A stretch of DNA of 64,000 nt, taken from NCBI RefSeq assembly GCF_012349115.1, contig NZ_PQIG01000075.1, forward strand, positions 39,665-103,664, read 5' to 3'. Origin of the DNA: Rhizobium ruizarguesonis. GTDB lineage: Bacteria > Pseudomonadota > Alphaproteobacteria > Rhizobiales > Rhizobiaceae. A model generated the notes under the pieces. That model saw only the letters and a program-made list of their open reading frames with translations. It did no database searches and was not told the origin of the DNA. Below are positions 1 through 8,117 of this stretch, in pieces (position 1 is the first letter of the stretch; every line of letters begins with the position of its first letter). A program made the position numbers and the translations under genes.

Positions 1-1
1 T

Positions 2-70
2 CAATGGCCGCTTCACTGGCTCCAGAAAAGAGGGATCAAGGATGCTGCATCGCTTCTCAAAGACGCATAG
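2..70 (+). CDS. trbE: TrbE C-terminus (partial)
   Basis: The window opens in the last ~22 codons of a reading frame that ends with TAG at 68-70 and overlaps the start of trbJ by 29 bases. The visible peptide (QWPLHWLQKRGIKDAASLL) resembles the C-terminal tail of TrbE, the VirB4-like ATPase that powers the mating channel and normally sits directly upstream of trbJ. Identification rests mainly on gene order, because no catalytic motif lies in the window. Confidence 0.65.
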   Translation, partial: QWPLHWLQKRGIKDAASLLKDA

Positions 71-842
71 GTTTCTGCTGGTCGCAGCCGTGTCAAGCGC
101 ACTCGTTCTGCCAGATCCTGCAAACGCCGGCAGCGCGACGGGCGCGGCGACGGAATGGACACAGCTTGCCAACAATGCCGAGCTGATCAAGTTGCTCGAA
201 AGCTCCGGCGTCCAGGTCGAAAACCAGCTTACCCAGATCAGCCAGCTCGCCGAGCAGATCCAGAACCAGCTGAAAATCTACCACAACATGCTGCAGAACA
301 CAGCGCAGCTGCCCAACCACATCTGGGGCGAAGTCGAGAGCGACCTCAAGCGCCTGCAGAGTGTCGTCTCGCAAGGGCAGGGGATCGCGTTTTCCATGGG
401 CAACGCCGACGATATCCTCAAACAGCGCTTCCCGAGCTATGCGGATCTCAAGACCAACCTGCCGGACGGGGCGAGCTTCTCCTCGACTTATCAGACCTGG
501 TCCGACACCAACCGTGACACGATCGCGGGCAGTTTGAACGCCGCAAGCCTGACGGCGGACCAATTCGAGACCGAAGAATCCACCATGGCCTCACTCCGCT
601 CGATGTCCCAAAGCGCGGATGGGCAGATGAAGGCCCTGCAGGTCGGCCACCAGATCGCGGCGCAGCAGGTCGCCCAGATGCAGAAGCTGCGCGGTCTACT
701 TTCCCAGCAAATGACGATGATGGGCACCTGGCTGCAGGCAAACCAGACCGACAAGGACCTGGCGCAGAAGAGAAGAGAGAAGTTTTTCGAACCCGCGGGA
801 AGAGGAATCCCCGAGGGACAAATGATGGAGCCGCGCTGGTGA
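42..842 (+). CDS. trbJ: TrbJ, conjugal transfer protein
   Basis: A 266-residue protein of the TrbJ/VirB5-like family, thought to be a periplasmic or minor pilus-associated part of the mating apparatus. An N-terminal signal peptide is visible (hydrophobic residues ~12-24, cleavage likely after PDPANA), followed by long Gln-rich amphipathic helices (residues ~45-80 and 185-240) typical of the family. The ATG at 42 follows an AAGG-type ribosome-binding site and lies inside the end of trbE, which suggests translational coupling. It is the second gene of the visible trb operon, and the trbJ-K-L-F-G-H-I order matches Ti-type plasmids. Confidence 0.93.
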   Translation: MLHRFSKTHRFLLVAAVSSALVLPDPANAGSATGAATEWTQLANNAELIKLLESSGVQVENQLTQISQLAEQIQNQLKIYHNMLQNTAQLPNHIWGEVESDLKRLQSVVSQGQGIAFSMGNADDILKQRFPSYADLKTNLPDGASFSSTYQTWSDTNRDTIAGSLNAASLTADQFETEESTMASLRSMSQSADGQMKALQVGHQIAAQQVAQMQKLRGLLSQQMTMMGTWLQANQTDKDLAQKRREKFFEPAGRGIPEGQMMEPRW

Positions 843-1036
843 GCCCCTCTCGCGATCATTGCTCTCCGCGTCGGTACGGTTGGAGTGGCCACCGCAGCGG
901 TCCTCGTCGTGGCGGATACACATTCCCATCCTGCCTCGACGACCGCGACAGCCGCCGAACAACGCCTGAGGATTTCTTTAAGCCGTTGACGAAACGGAAT
1001 CTGAGGCAAGGCCAGGAGATGCAGACAAGGTGGTAA
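839..1036 (+). pseudogene. trbK: TrbK entry-exclusion protein, frameshifted
   Basis: This is the slot where trbK is expected between trbJ and trbL. The GTG at 839 starts MSP, but the hydrophobic segment expected of TrbK (LAIIALRVGTVGVATAAVLV) continues in the frame of the trbJ stop. The characteristic C-terminus (EDFF...[11 protein letters not shown]) returns to the GTG frame. A one-base excess near 848 and a one-base loss near 970 would explain this, and the total length stays a multiple of three. TrbK is a small membrane or lipoprotein linked to entry exclusion in Ti plasmids. Here it is either inactivated or mis-sequenced twice. The frame overlaps the trbL start by 7 bases. Confidence 0.7.
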
Positions 1037-2211
1037 ACTCAGGACGAACCCTCGGATTGATCATGCTTGCGATCGGCCTTGCAATCGTGGCGGTAGGGCC
1101 AGCCTTCGCCCAGCAAGGATCGGCGCTCTCGACGTTGGAAAACCAGGTGGTCAATGCTGCGAAGGATTGGGAGTCGACGGTGTCACGGGCAGCTCGGTCG
1201 CTCTTTTGGATCCTAGCTGGGATAGAAATTGGAATAGCAGCCGTATGGCTGGCGCTGCAAGCTGCGTCACTGGATAGTTGGTTCGCAGAGCTTGTTCGCC
1301 GGATCATGTTCGTCGGTCTCTTTGCCTTTATCCTGGACCGGGGACCAGCGCTCGCCAAAGCGGTGGTGGACAGCCTATACCAGTTGGGCGCGGAAGGTGG
1401 CTCCGCTTCTCCGGCCGCAATCTTCGACGCAGGCATAGAGGTTGCGGACAAACTGTCCGAACAGGCTCAGTTCGGCCTCTTTGAGGACAACTCTCTGGCT
1501 ATTGCCGCCGTCTTCGCCATGGTTGTTGTCGTCATCGCGTTCTCGCTCGTCGCTGCGGTGTTCGTCGCTGTCATCGTCGAAATGTATGTGGGCTTGTTGG
1601 CCGGCATGATCATGCTTGGATTAGGTGGGTCGTCCTTCACCAAAGACTTCGCGGTCAAATATCTCGTCTATGCGTTTTCAGTCGGTATGAAGCTGATGGC
1701 ACTGGTAATGATTGCGCGCATCGGCTCGGAGGTTCTCATCGGCTTGGCCGAGGCGTCTGTCGCGCCGGAGCAGCAACTCATCACCAGCCTGGCTATCGCT
1801 GGCCTATCAGTTGTCGTCTTCATCATATCAATCTACGTCCCAAACATTCTGCAAGGTGTCGTCCAAGGCGTCTCCGTCAGCGGCGGCATGGAGGTAATCC
1901 GCCATGGCGGGCAGGCGGCATCATTCGCACTGGGCGCATCGATTCTGGCCGGCGGTGGCGCCAGCGCGGGTTTTGCCGCCGCGCGTGCTGCGCGTGCCGA
2001 GGGTGCGTCCATGACGGGCGCTGCCTTGCGCGGCATCGGTGCGGGATTGAGCGCCACGGGCGAAGCGGTCGGATCCGCGGCCAAGGAAAAGGCGATCGGC
2101 TCGCCTGGTGCCCATGCCGGCTCTCTTCTTGGCCTCGCCAATGCGAAACTCGATCAGGCGCAGGCACGCGGCGGTTTACGCCCGTCGCCGCTCCGCGACG
2201 AAAAAAAATAA
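1030..2211 (+). CDS. trbL: TrbL, polytopic mating-channel protein
   Basis: A 393-residue TrbL/VirB6-family inner-membrane protein that forms part of the conjugative pore. After a signal-like hydrophobic N-terminus ending in AFAQQ, there are at least five to six hydrophobic segments between residues ~55 and 280, then a Gly/Ala-rich soluble tail (residues ~290-370), as in other TrbL proteins. The start chosen is GTG at 1030, preceded by CCAGGAG. It overlaps the end of the trbK frame. Length is typical of the family and the gene appears intact. Confidence 0.92.
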   Translation: MVNSGRTLGLIMLAIGLAIVAVGPAFAQQGSALSTLENQVVNAAKDWESTVSRAARSLFWILAGIEIGIAAVWLALQAASLDSWFAELVRRIMFVGLFAFILDRGPALAKAVVDSLYQLGAEGGSASPAAIFDAGIEVADKLSEQAQFGLFEDNSLAIAAVFAMVVVVIAFSLVAAVFVAVIVEMYVGLLAGMIMLGLGGSSFTKDFAVKYLVYAFSVGMKLMALVMIARIGSEVLIGLAEASVAPEQQLITSLAIAGLSVVVFIISIYVPNILQGVVQGVSVSGGMEVIRHGGQAASFALGASILAGGGASAGFAAARAARAEGASMTGAALRGIGAGLSATGEAVGSAAKEKAIGSPGAHAGSLLGLANAKLDQAQARGGLRPSPLRDEKK

Positions 2212-2230
2212 TCACCGCAAGGATCGGTCG

Positions 2231-2893
2231 ATGGCAATGCAACGCGTCCCTGAGAACCCATATCTCGCCGCCAGGCAGGAGTGGAACGAACGATATGGTT
2301 CCTATGTCAGGGCGGCAGCGGCGTGGCGCATCGTCGGCATGATCGCACTGGCAATGGCCGTCATCGGCTTCGTCTATTCGCTCTATTTGAGCACGCAGGT
2401 CAAACTCGTCCCCTATATTGTCGAAGTCGACAAGCTTGGGACCTCGGTCAGCGCAGGCTTTCCCCAGCAGATCGAATATGCCGACCCACGGGTGGTTCGT
2501 GCCACGCTCGGTGGGTTCGTGACAAGCTTCCGGTCGGTGACGCCAGACGCGGTCGTTCAGAAGCAATACATCGATCGGACCTATGCGCTGCTTCGGACAT
2601 CCGATCCGTCGACCGAGAAAATCAATGCCTGGTTCCGCGGCAATTCGCCGTTCGAGAAAGCCAAGAACGCGACAGTTGCGATCGAAGTCAGCAACATCGT
2701 CGCCCTCTCCAATCAGTCCTACCAGATCGACTGGACGGAATTCGAGCGCGATCGGAAGGGAAAGGAAACCGGAACACACCGATACCGCGGGATTGCGACC
2801 GTTACGCTGACGGCGCCACAGGACGAGGGCGTGATCAGGCTTAATCCGATCGGTCTTTATCTGAAAGACTTCGAGTGGACCGCGCAGCTGTGA
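2231..2893 (+). CDS. trbF: TrbF, VirB8-like channel component
   Basis: A 220-residue bitopic inner-membrane protein of the TrbF/VirB8 family, a scaffold for type IV secretion assembly. The N-terminus [21 protein letters not shown] is the family hallmark. A single transmembrane helix spans about residues 36-56, and the periplasmic NTF2-like domain follows, starting near [14 protein letters not shown]. The frame is open back to 2108, but the ATG at 2231 matches family starts and follows AAGGATCGG at an acceptable spacing. It sits 19 bases after trbL and 16 bases before trbG. Confidence 0.93.
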   Translation: MAMQRVPENPYLAARQEWNERYGSYVRAAAAWRIVGMIALAMAVIGFVYSLYLSTQVKLVPYIVEVDKLGTSVSAGFPQQIEYADPRVVRATLGGFVTSFRSVTPDAVVQKQYIDRTYALLRTSDPSTEKINAWFRGNSPFEKAKNATVAIEVSNIVALSNQSYQIDWTEFERDRKGKETGTHRYRGIATVTLTAPQDEGVIRLNPIGLYLKDFEWTAQL

Positions 2894-2909
2894 GGGCAGG
2901 GATACGTCG

Positions 2910-3731
2910 ATGAGAAGAGCAGCATATCTCGCGGCCCTTGGCTGCGCGTGGATCGTCGTCTTTGCGACAAACGCAGCCGCGGCGCAGAGCATGACCGCAA
3001 ACGAAGCAAAAGGCGCGAACCTTTCAGGAAAGTGGCGCGCAGGCACGGGGCTCGTCACCAACGGGGCGGATGGAAAGGTTATCTTCCTGTTTGGAGAAAC
3101 TCAACCGTCGGTGGTGTGCTCGCCGCTGCAGGTCTGCGACATCGAGCTTCAAGGCGGCGAGGTCGTTCGCGATGTGCTTGTCGGTGACACTGTTCGATGG
3201 AAGGTCGAACCGGCAACGTCCGGTGCTGCGGCTGGGCAGGCGATCCATCTCATCGTCAGACCGTCGGAACCGGGCCTAGTCACATCAATGGTGGTGACGA
3301 CCTCGCGCCGGACCTATCATATCCAGCTCAAATCACACACAAGCCAGTACATGGCGCGTGTCGGCTTCGACTATCCGGAGGATGTGTCGAGCAAGCTTGC
3401 CGATGTCAACGCCCGCCTCGAAGCGGGAAGGACGCCGGGAGCAGGCGTCCCGTCGGAGCAATTGACCTTCGCCTATACGGTTAGCGGCAAAGCCTCGTGG
3501 AAGCCCACGCGCGTCTATTCGGACGGTATGAAGACCTACATCCAGTTTCCCCGCTCGATCGCCGGTCAGGACGCGCCGGTCCTCTTTGTCGTCTCAGGCG
3601 GTCAAAATCGGATCGTCAACTACCGAATGAAGAACGACATGATGGTGGTGGACTATAACATCGACCGCGCGGTTCTCATCTCCGGTGTTGGAAAGTACAA
3701 ACAGAAGATCACCATTCGCAGGGGAGGGTGA
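2910..3731 (+). CDS. trbG: TrbG, VirB9-like channel component
   Basis: A 273-residue TrbG/VirB9/CagX-family protein, the outer-membrane-proximal ring subunit of the mating channel. A signal peptide is clear (hydrophobic residues 4-20, cleavage near NAAAAQS). The central beta-rich region contains the family segment [14 protein letters not shown], and the C-terminal domain begins near [13 protein letters not shown] and includes [13 protein letters not shown]. The TGA overlaps the untranslated leader of trbH, consistent with a tightly packed operon. The gene appears intact. Confidence 0.93.
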   Translation: MRRAAYLAALGCAWIVVFATNAAAAQSMTANEAKGANLSGKWRAGTGLVTNGADGKVIFLFGETQPSVVCSPLQVCDIELQGGEVVRDVLVGDTVRWKVEPATSGAAAGQAIHLIVRPSEPGLVTSMVVTTSRRTYHIQLKSHTSQYMARVGFDYPEDVSSKLADVNARLEAGRTPGAGVPSEQLTFAYTVSGKASWKPTRVYSDGMKTYIQFPRSIAGQDAPVLFVVSGGQNRIVNYRMKNDMMVVDYNIDRAVLISGVGKYKQKITIRRGG

Positions 3732-3733
3732 CC

Positions 3734-4162
3734 ATGCGAAGCCTCTTGCTTTCCGTCATCGGGTGCCTGCTTGCAGGCTGCACGACCGCCGCCGACGGCC
3801 CTACCGCCAGTTCAGCCTCGCGCGACCTCTCCGACCCTGCCGCCAGTGCGATCGCAGGCGACATGGTCGGTCGGCTTGCAGAACAGGTCGGCCCGGGGAT
3901 CAACAAGGTCAAATGGAACGAGGACGCCACGCCCTTCGGGCAAGCCATGGAAGCTGCCCTGAAGGCATGGGGCTATGAGGTCGTGACCGAGCAGGGGATC
4001 GACGAGAAGAAGCGCATGGTTGCGCTGACCTATGGCGTCGACGACCTTGAAGGGCAGGCGCTTGTTTCGATATCGGCAGGTTCGGTTGAACTCGCGCGGG
4101 CTTATGCCACCAGCGCGACCGGCGCGTCGCCGGCCAGCCCCGTCTCTGTCAGGCGCAATTAG
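3734..4162 (+). CDS. trbH: TrbH, conjugal transfer lipoprotein
   Basis: A 142-residue lipoprotein of the TrbH family. The lipobox LLAGC places the acylated cysteine at about residue 16 after a short hydrophobic signal. The rest is soluble and probably periplasmic. The ATG at 3734 is chosen over the GTG at 3728 because GGGGAGGG just upstream then lies at normal spacing. In the VirB scheme it could play the VirB7-like role beside TrbG and TrbI, but that is inference. It begins 2 bases after the trbG stop. Confidence 0.87.
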   Translation: MRSLLLSVIGCLLAGCTTAADGPTASSASRDLSDPAASAIAGDMVGRLAEQVGPGINKVKWNEDATPFGQAMEAALKAWGYEVVTEQGIDEKKRMVALTYGVDDLEGQALVSISAGSVELARAYATSATGASPASPVSVRRN

Positions 4163-4176
4163 GGGAGGAGAGGGGG

Positions 4177-5457
4177 GTGGTCCAATCGCTTCAGCTTGGC
4201 GGCGCTTCAAACAAGGACAGCAGCAATAAGCGGCTAAACCGGGTCCCGATCATCGTCGCCATCGCCCTGACCGTGCTCTTTCTCGGTGTGATCAGCTACG
4301 GTCTTTCGTCCCGCGGGTTTTATTTTCAAGGGCCGGATGGCATTGGTCAGGCCTCGAATGCGCCGGCTTCCACTTATGCCGATCAGCTGAAGCGAGGCGT
4401 CAAGGATGCCATCATCGGCGATCCCGAGCAGACACAAATCTATCAGCCGGCACCGGTCAGCAACAGGCAAGGGGAGAAGCCGCAACAGACGGCCGAAACC
4501 GAAAAAACCGAAAGGGCGCGCAACAAGCCCGGCCTCGAGCCGGAAGAAGAATGGCTTGCCCGCCTCGGGCGCGAGCAGAAAGAGCAATTCCTGCGGGAAC
4601 GCCATCGCCAGCAAATGGCAAGTCTTCAAGCCAAAGCTGCAGCACTTGATTCACCACTTGCCGTCGATGTCAGTCTAAACGGACTTAGCGCCGCCGATAC
4701 GACGCAGGCGAATTCCCAAAGCGCAAAAACGCCTGGCGGGGCCTCCGACCTCTACGCCGCGGCGATGCAGGCAGGACTTTCAGGGCAAAACGGCGATCCC
4801 AACATGCAGTCAGCGAAAGACTCATTCTTCAACCAGGACATCAAGGATCTCGGCTATCTGCCAAACAAGGTGGTGCCACAGCTGTCACGCTACGAGCTGA
4901 AGCGCGGTTCGGTCATCCCCGCCACTCTGATTACCGGCATAAGTTCCGATCTTCCGGGGCGCATTACCGCCCAGACAAGCCAGAATGTCTATGACAGCGC
5001 CACAGGCCAACAGTTGCTCGTCCCGCAAGGTGCCAAGCTCTTCGGCCGCTACGATCACAAGATCTCTTTCGGTCAGTCGCGCGTGCTGGTCGTCTGGACC
5101 GACATCATCTTTCCCAACGGCTCGACCCTACAGCTCGGCGGCATGGCGGGGACCGACGCTGAAGGCTATGGCGGCTTTCAGGATCAAGTCGACCGGCATT
5201 ACCTTCAAACGTTCGGTTCGGCGGTTCTCATCGCTCTTATCGGCACAGGGGTCGATATGGCCATGCCGGAGAGTTCGACGGAGGATACCGCCTCGGACGC
5301 TACCCGGCGGAATTTCGCGGACGTTTTCGGACGGTTAGCCGAACGGAGCGTGGGAAAAAACCTCGACGTTCAGCCGACACTTCAAATCAGGCCCGGCTAC
5401 AAGTTCAACGTGCTGGTCGACCAGGATGTCGTTTTCCCGGGCCCTTATCGCAACTGA
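4177..5457 (+). CDS. trbI: TrbI, VirB10-like channel component
   Basis: A 426-residue TrbI/VirB10-family protein that spans from the inner membrane to the outer-membrane ring. One transmembrane helix lies at about residues 23-43. A long Glu/Gln/Lys-rich linker follows to residue ~160, then the conserved C-terminal beta-barrel domain (YELKRGSVIPATLITGISS, PQGAKLFGRYDH, GMAGTDAEGYGG). The start is GTG 4177 after the strong GGGGAGGAG. It is the last trb gene, converging with traR 25 bases downstream. Confidence 0.93.
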   Translation: MVQSLQLGGASNKDSSNKRLNRVPIIVAIALTVLFLGVISYGLSSRGFYFQGPDGIGQASNAPASTYADQLKRGVKDAIIGDPEQTQIYQPAPVSNRQGEKPQQTAETEKTERARNKPGLEPEEEWLARLGREQKEQFLRERHRQQMASLQAKAAALDSPLAVDVSLNGLSAADTTQANSQSAKTPGGASDLYAAAMQAGLSGQNGDPNMQSAKDSFFNQDIKDLGYLPNKVVPQLSRYELKRGSVIPATLITGISSDLPGRITAQTSQNVYDSATGQQLLVPQGAKLFGRYDHKISFGQSRVLVVWTDIIFPNGSTLQLGGMAGTDAEGYGGFQDQVDRHYLQTFGSAVLIALIGTGVDMAMPESSTEDTASDATRRNFADVFGRLAERSVGKNLDVQPTLQIRPGYKFNVLVDQDVVFPGPYRN

Positions 5458-5482
5458 TCTATATGCGCGCCAGCCAGGCCCG

Positions 5483-6193
5483 TCAGATCAGCCCGAACCG
5501 GCTTGCGACTGCCACGGCCTGTTTCTGGGTGTAGACGCCAAGCTTGGCCTTTACCCGATCGAGGTCCCAGCGGACGGTGTGATAGGTCAGGCCCGTCACA
5601 TCGGCGATAGAGTGCATCGGCAGGCCTTCGGCCGCCCATCGCAGGCACAGCGCCTCGCGATCGGAAAAGATGAAGTCGGGTCTTTGGGTCGGCGTGCTCG
5701 TGCCTTGGAGCCGGGCATGGATCAGTGCCGCCGCGCCAGCTGCGCCGACCGTGTCGATATCGTCCGATCCCGAGATCTCCAGATGCTTGGCTGAGGCCAG
5801 CGTCAAGATGGCAAACTGGCCAAACCCCGTCCAGATGGGAATCGAAAGACCTGATCGGATTCCGAATTCAGCCGCGGCATCGTAGAATTCCTTGATGCTG
5901 TCGTCCGCGCGCCGGCGTTCAACATCGACTGACCACCTGAACGCCCGCCTCAGTCGCTTGGCTGCCGTCACCACAGGATCGATGGCCATATACGAACGGG
6001 AGAAATAGAGCGATTGCCATTCCTTCTGGTAGGTGGAGACGGCAAAGCTCTTTGCTGTATGGAGATTAAGGTAGGCAAACCGCTCAAATCCATGCGCACG
6101 AGCAACGTCGCTCAATGCCGTCTTGAGGGAATGTTCGTTGGCGGCGGCGACCGTCGCGTCAATCAATCTGTCGAAAAGCGAACTTCCATGCAT
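5483..6193 (-). CDS. traR: TraR, acyl-homoserine-lactone-responsive activator
   Basis: A 236-residue LuxR-family protein. The N-terminal autoinducer domain keeps the residues typical of TraR (EWQSLYF with its Trp, then DPVV, then FRWS, then the FGIRSGLSIPI stretch). The C-terminal HTH (residues ~170-236) has LRWAAEGLPMHSIADVTGL and ends at FGLI. TraR binds a 3-oxo-acyl-homoserine lactone and activates tra/trb genes on Ti-type plasmids. The frame is open further upstream, but ATG 6193 gives the family N-terminus. Position next to trbI matches Ti/Ri layouts. The antagonist gene traM was not found beside it, and traI would lie upstream of trbE outside the window. Confidence 0.9.
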   Translation of the reverse strand: MHGSSLFDRLIDATVAAANEHSLKTALSDVARAHGFERFAYLNLHTAKSFAVSTYQKEWQSLYFSRSYMAIDPVVTAAKRLRRAFRWSVDVERRRADDSIKEFYDAAAEFGIRSGLSIPIWTGFGQFAILTLASAKHLEISGSDDIDTVGAAGAAALIHARLQGTSTPTQRPDFIFSDREALCLRWAAEGLPMHSIADVTGLTYHTVRWDLDRVKAKLGVYTQKQAVAVASRFGLI

Positions 6194-6241
6194 GGGATCA
6201 CGTGCTCCCTGGAAATCTGACTGGCGGCCCGGGCGAGGCAT

Positions 6242-6454
6242 CGGCGATGGCCGTTCAGCAATGAGGATGTTCCTTGGTGATTTTCAAACTCAAACTGGAC
6301 GCGTTTGCGTGACGACTGCGCTGATCGGTTTAGATGTGTCACAAATGTCCTGCAACCTGTTGGCGCCCCGAGCAACAAAACTTAATAATGTCCTGTCTCG
6401 CGCCCCAAGCAGGCCGCGACGAGCTTGCGGCGTCCGCGGACAGCACCGTCCTTT
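6242..6454. other. traR upstream region
   Basis: About 210 bases between the traR start and the IS6-like remnant. It should carry the traR promoter. I see no coding sequence I can support, no traM, and no 18-bp Ti-type tra box. Confidence 0.4.
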
Positions 6455-6706
6455 GTGAATTCTCACGTGCCACTTCGAAAACGAGAACGAATGATACAGG
6501 GATTTCGATCTGCCGGCGGCTTGCAACGTTTCATCTCAGTCTTTTCAGCAGTCCGAAATCTCTTCGTCCCGCCCGCCAGAAACGCTCAGCCCTCGCCATC
6601 CACATTCATCGGATCCGCGCGATGGCGCAGTGGAATGCTGTGGCCGGCGCAACAGTCTGAGGTCAGACCAAAGCCTTGTCCGGGCGATGATGAAACAACG
6701 TGACAT
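6455..6706 (+). mobile_element. IS6-family transposase 3' remnant, copy 1
   Basis: The plus strand encodes a C-terminal piece of an IS6-family (IS26-like) DDE transposase: NSHVPLRKRERMIQGFRS, AVRNLFVPPARN and, one base out of frame, RSALAIHIHRIRAMAQW, ending at TGA 6658-6660. A one-base deletion near 6575 separates the two frames. The last ~156 bases (6551-6706) are nearly identical to 17937-18094, where the frame is continuous. The 5' two-thirds of the transposase, including the catalytic region, is missing. The similarity ends around 6706, which may mark the element's right end. Confidence 0.75.
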
Positions 6707-7083
6707 CCCCCTGCGTCTCCGCGCAGGTCAAACCTGCTTGATGCGGAAGGGTTCCCCTTCGATGCGGCCGCCGCAGTTGATCTTCAGCCAATGTCGCAGT
6801 GCTGCGACTTCTCGTCGGCGACGTCTTCTCGAAGAAGTGGAACATTGGGAACTTTTCCGACTATCTTCAGTTAGGCCACAAGGATCGCACAGGCGCCCCA
6901 CACTGGGGCTGTCCGCTTCCCTTCCATCCTGTGCGGTCCGTCCTTTCCACAAATGCTCCGTTTCGGCGGCTTCTTTTTTGATCCGTGGCGAGCGCCGACG
7001 GGAACCTAACCGGTCCCTTTTTTGTTGTACCTGCAGGAAAGCACGGGAAGGTGACGTCGCGCACCCAAATCTAAGGTGATCGA
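6707..7083. other. Intergenic region with a possible coding remnant
   Basis: On the minus strand, near 6728-6840, a short peptide-like stretch (VAALRHWLKINCGGRIEG, ending at 6728) looks like the C-terminal tail of some protein, but I cannot name it and it has no matching upstream part. The rest shows no supported gene. A terminator-like hairpin lies at 7000-7023. Confidence 0.3.
7000..7023 (+). terminator. Putative rho-independent terminator
   Basis: An imperfect hairpin (GGG-A-ACC, five-base loop, GGTCCC) is followed directly by six T residues, the arrangement of an intrinsic terminator reading on the plus strand. It lies upstream of the dehalogenase remnant. The stem is short. Confidence 0.4.
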
Positions 7084-7663
7084 ATGGCCTTCGATGGCTT
7101 CGAACTGCAAACGGTTCACATCGACGCGGGGGACATTCGGCTTCGCGTGGCGGGAAGCGGTCCCGCTCTTCTTCTCCTGCATAGACGGCCTACCGGTCCT
7201 CGAACATCTTGAGCGAGCCGACTGGAAGTTCGCTCGAGACTGGTACCATTGGTTCTTCTTCGCACAGCCGGATAAGCCCGAGCGGGTAATCTCAGCCGAT
7301 CCCTGCGCATGGTACGATAAGCTTTCGCCAGAGCTCATGGGCCAAGAGGCATACGCTGATATTCACGAGGCCATCCATCGGCCCGAAACAATCCATGGGA
7401 TGATCGAGGACTACCGCGCCGGCATTCGCATCGACCATATTCATGACAAGGCTGATCGCGACGCGGGTAGGAAGATCGGCTGTCCAACGCTTTGCCTCTG
7501 GTCGCTCCGTGATGACCTCGAGCAGATCTACGGCGATCCGGTAGCGATCTGGAAGGACTGGGCAATCGACGTAAGCGGATTTGGCATCGATAGCGGGCAT
7601 CATGTGGCGGAGGAAAACCCTGTCGCTCTGGCCAAAGCAATCGTCAATTTTCTAACGAAATAG
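7084..7663 (+). pseudogene. Haloacetate dehalogenase-like alpha/beta hydrolase, internally deleted
   Basis: The 5' part (from ATG 7084: MAFDGFELQTVHIDAGDIRL, then GSGPALLLLH) matches the N-terminus of haloacetate/fluoroacetate dehalogenases. It runs into a stop at about 7213. The 3' part, in another frame from about 7190, encodes the cap and C-terminal region (DWYHWFFFAQPDKPER, ISADPCAWY, CPTLCLWSLRDD) with the catalytic His in GIDSGHHVAEENP. Roughly 70-100 codons, including the nucleophile Asp, are absent, and the frames differ. The gene cannot encode an active enzyme. Confidence 0.8.
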
Positions 7664-8117
7664 TATCGATGTCCTTGTTGGCGGGCGTGAAGGCTCAGTG
7701 GAGGCGGAATGAGTTCAAGCAGTCGGCATATTCCGAACATCCGGCAACCGGTCTGCTGCAGCCCTTGACGAGGATGAGGTTGGGCTCGCCGAAGTCGTCC
7801 CTTCGCGGGCGGTTTCTCTTACGTCACGTTTCTGGCGTGTCCGACGTGCAGCCCACGTTTCCCGTTGAAGGATTTCAGCACGCTCCTAGATCTCATCGCA
7901 GAGAGCGAGTTCGACATGGATGGACCGCAGGTCGAGCCGATGGCGGCAGTGGTTTCCGAGGCTGTCCGGCGATGGTTCGAGTTCTACGAGAATGGATCAG
8001 CCTCAATGGCAAGTCCAGGTCAAGCGTTGTGACACTGAACACCTCTGGCGCCTTGCAGCGGTTCAGGGCATCCTATGATGGCTGAAAATTGTGTTTATGG
8101 CAGTTGGAGGAAGGCCG
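7664..8117 (+). other. Intergenic region with a small coding remnant
   Basis: No complete gene is supported. A stretch at about 7808-8032 in one frame reads GGFSYVTFLACPTCSPRFPL and continues as an acidic, helical peptide to a TGA at 8030-8032. It has a CPTC motif but no start codon, and an upstream stop closes it at 7777. It may be the 3' end of a lost gene of unknown family. Confidence 0.3.

Noticed and set aside
1877..3061. Long minus-strand open frame opposite trbL/trbF
   Set aside because: It is the antisense of well-supported trb genes in a high-GC genome, has low-complexity Arg/Pro composition and no domain.
6551..6706. Repeat considered as a non-coding RNA or intergenic mosaic element
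   Set aside because: It encodes the conserved C-terminus of an IS6-type transposase and its stop codon, which explains the repeat better.
6242..7083. A search for traM next to traR
   Set aside because: No frame of about 100 residues with the TraM pattern was found. The region is occupied by an IS6 remnant.
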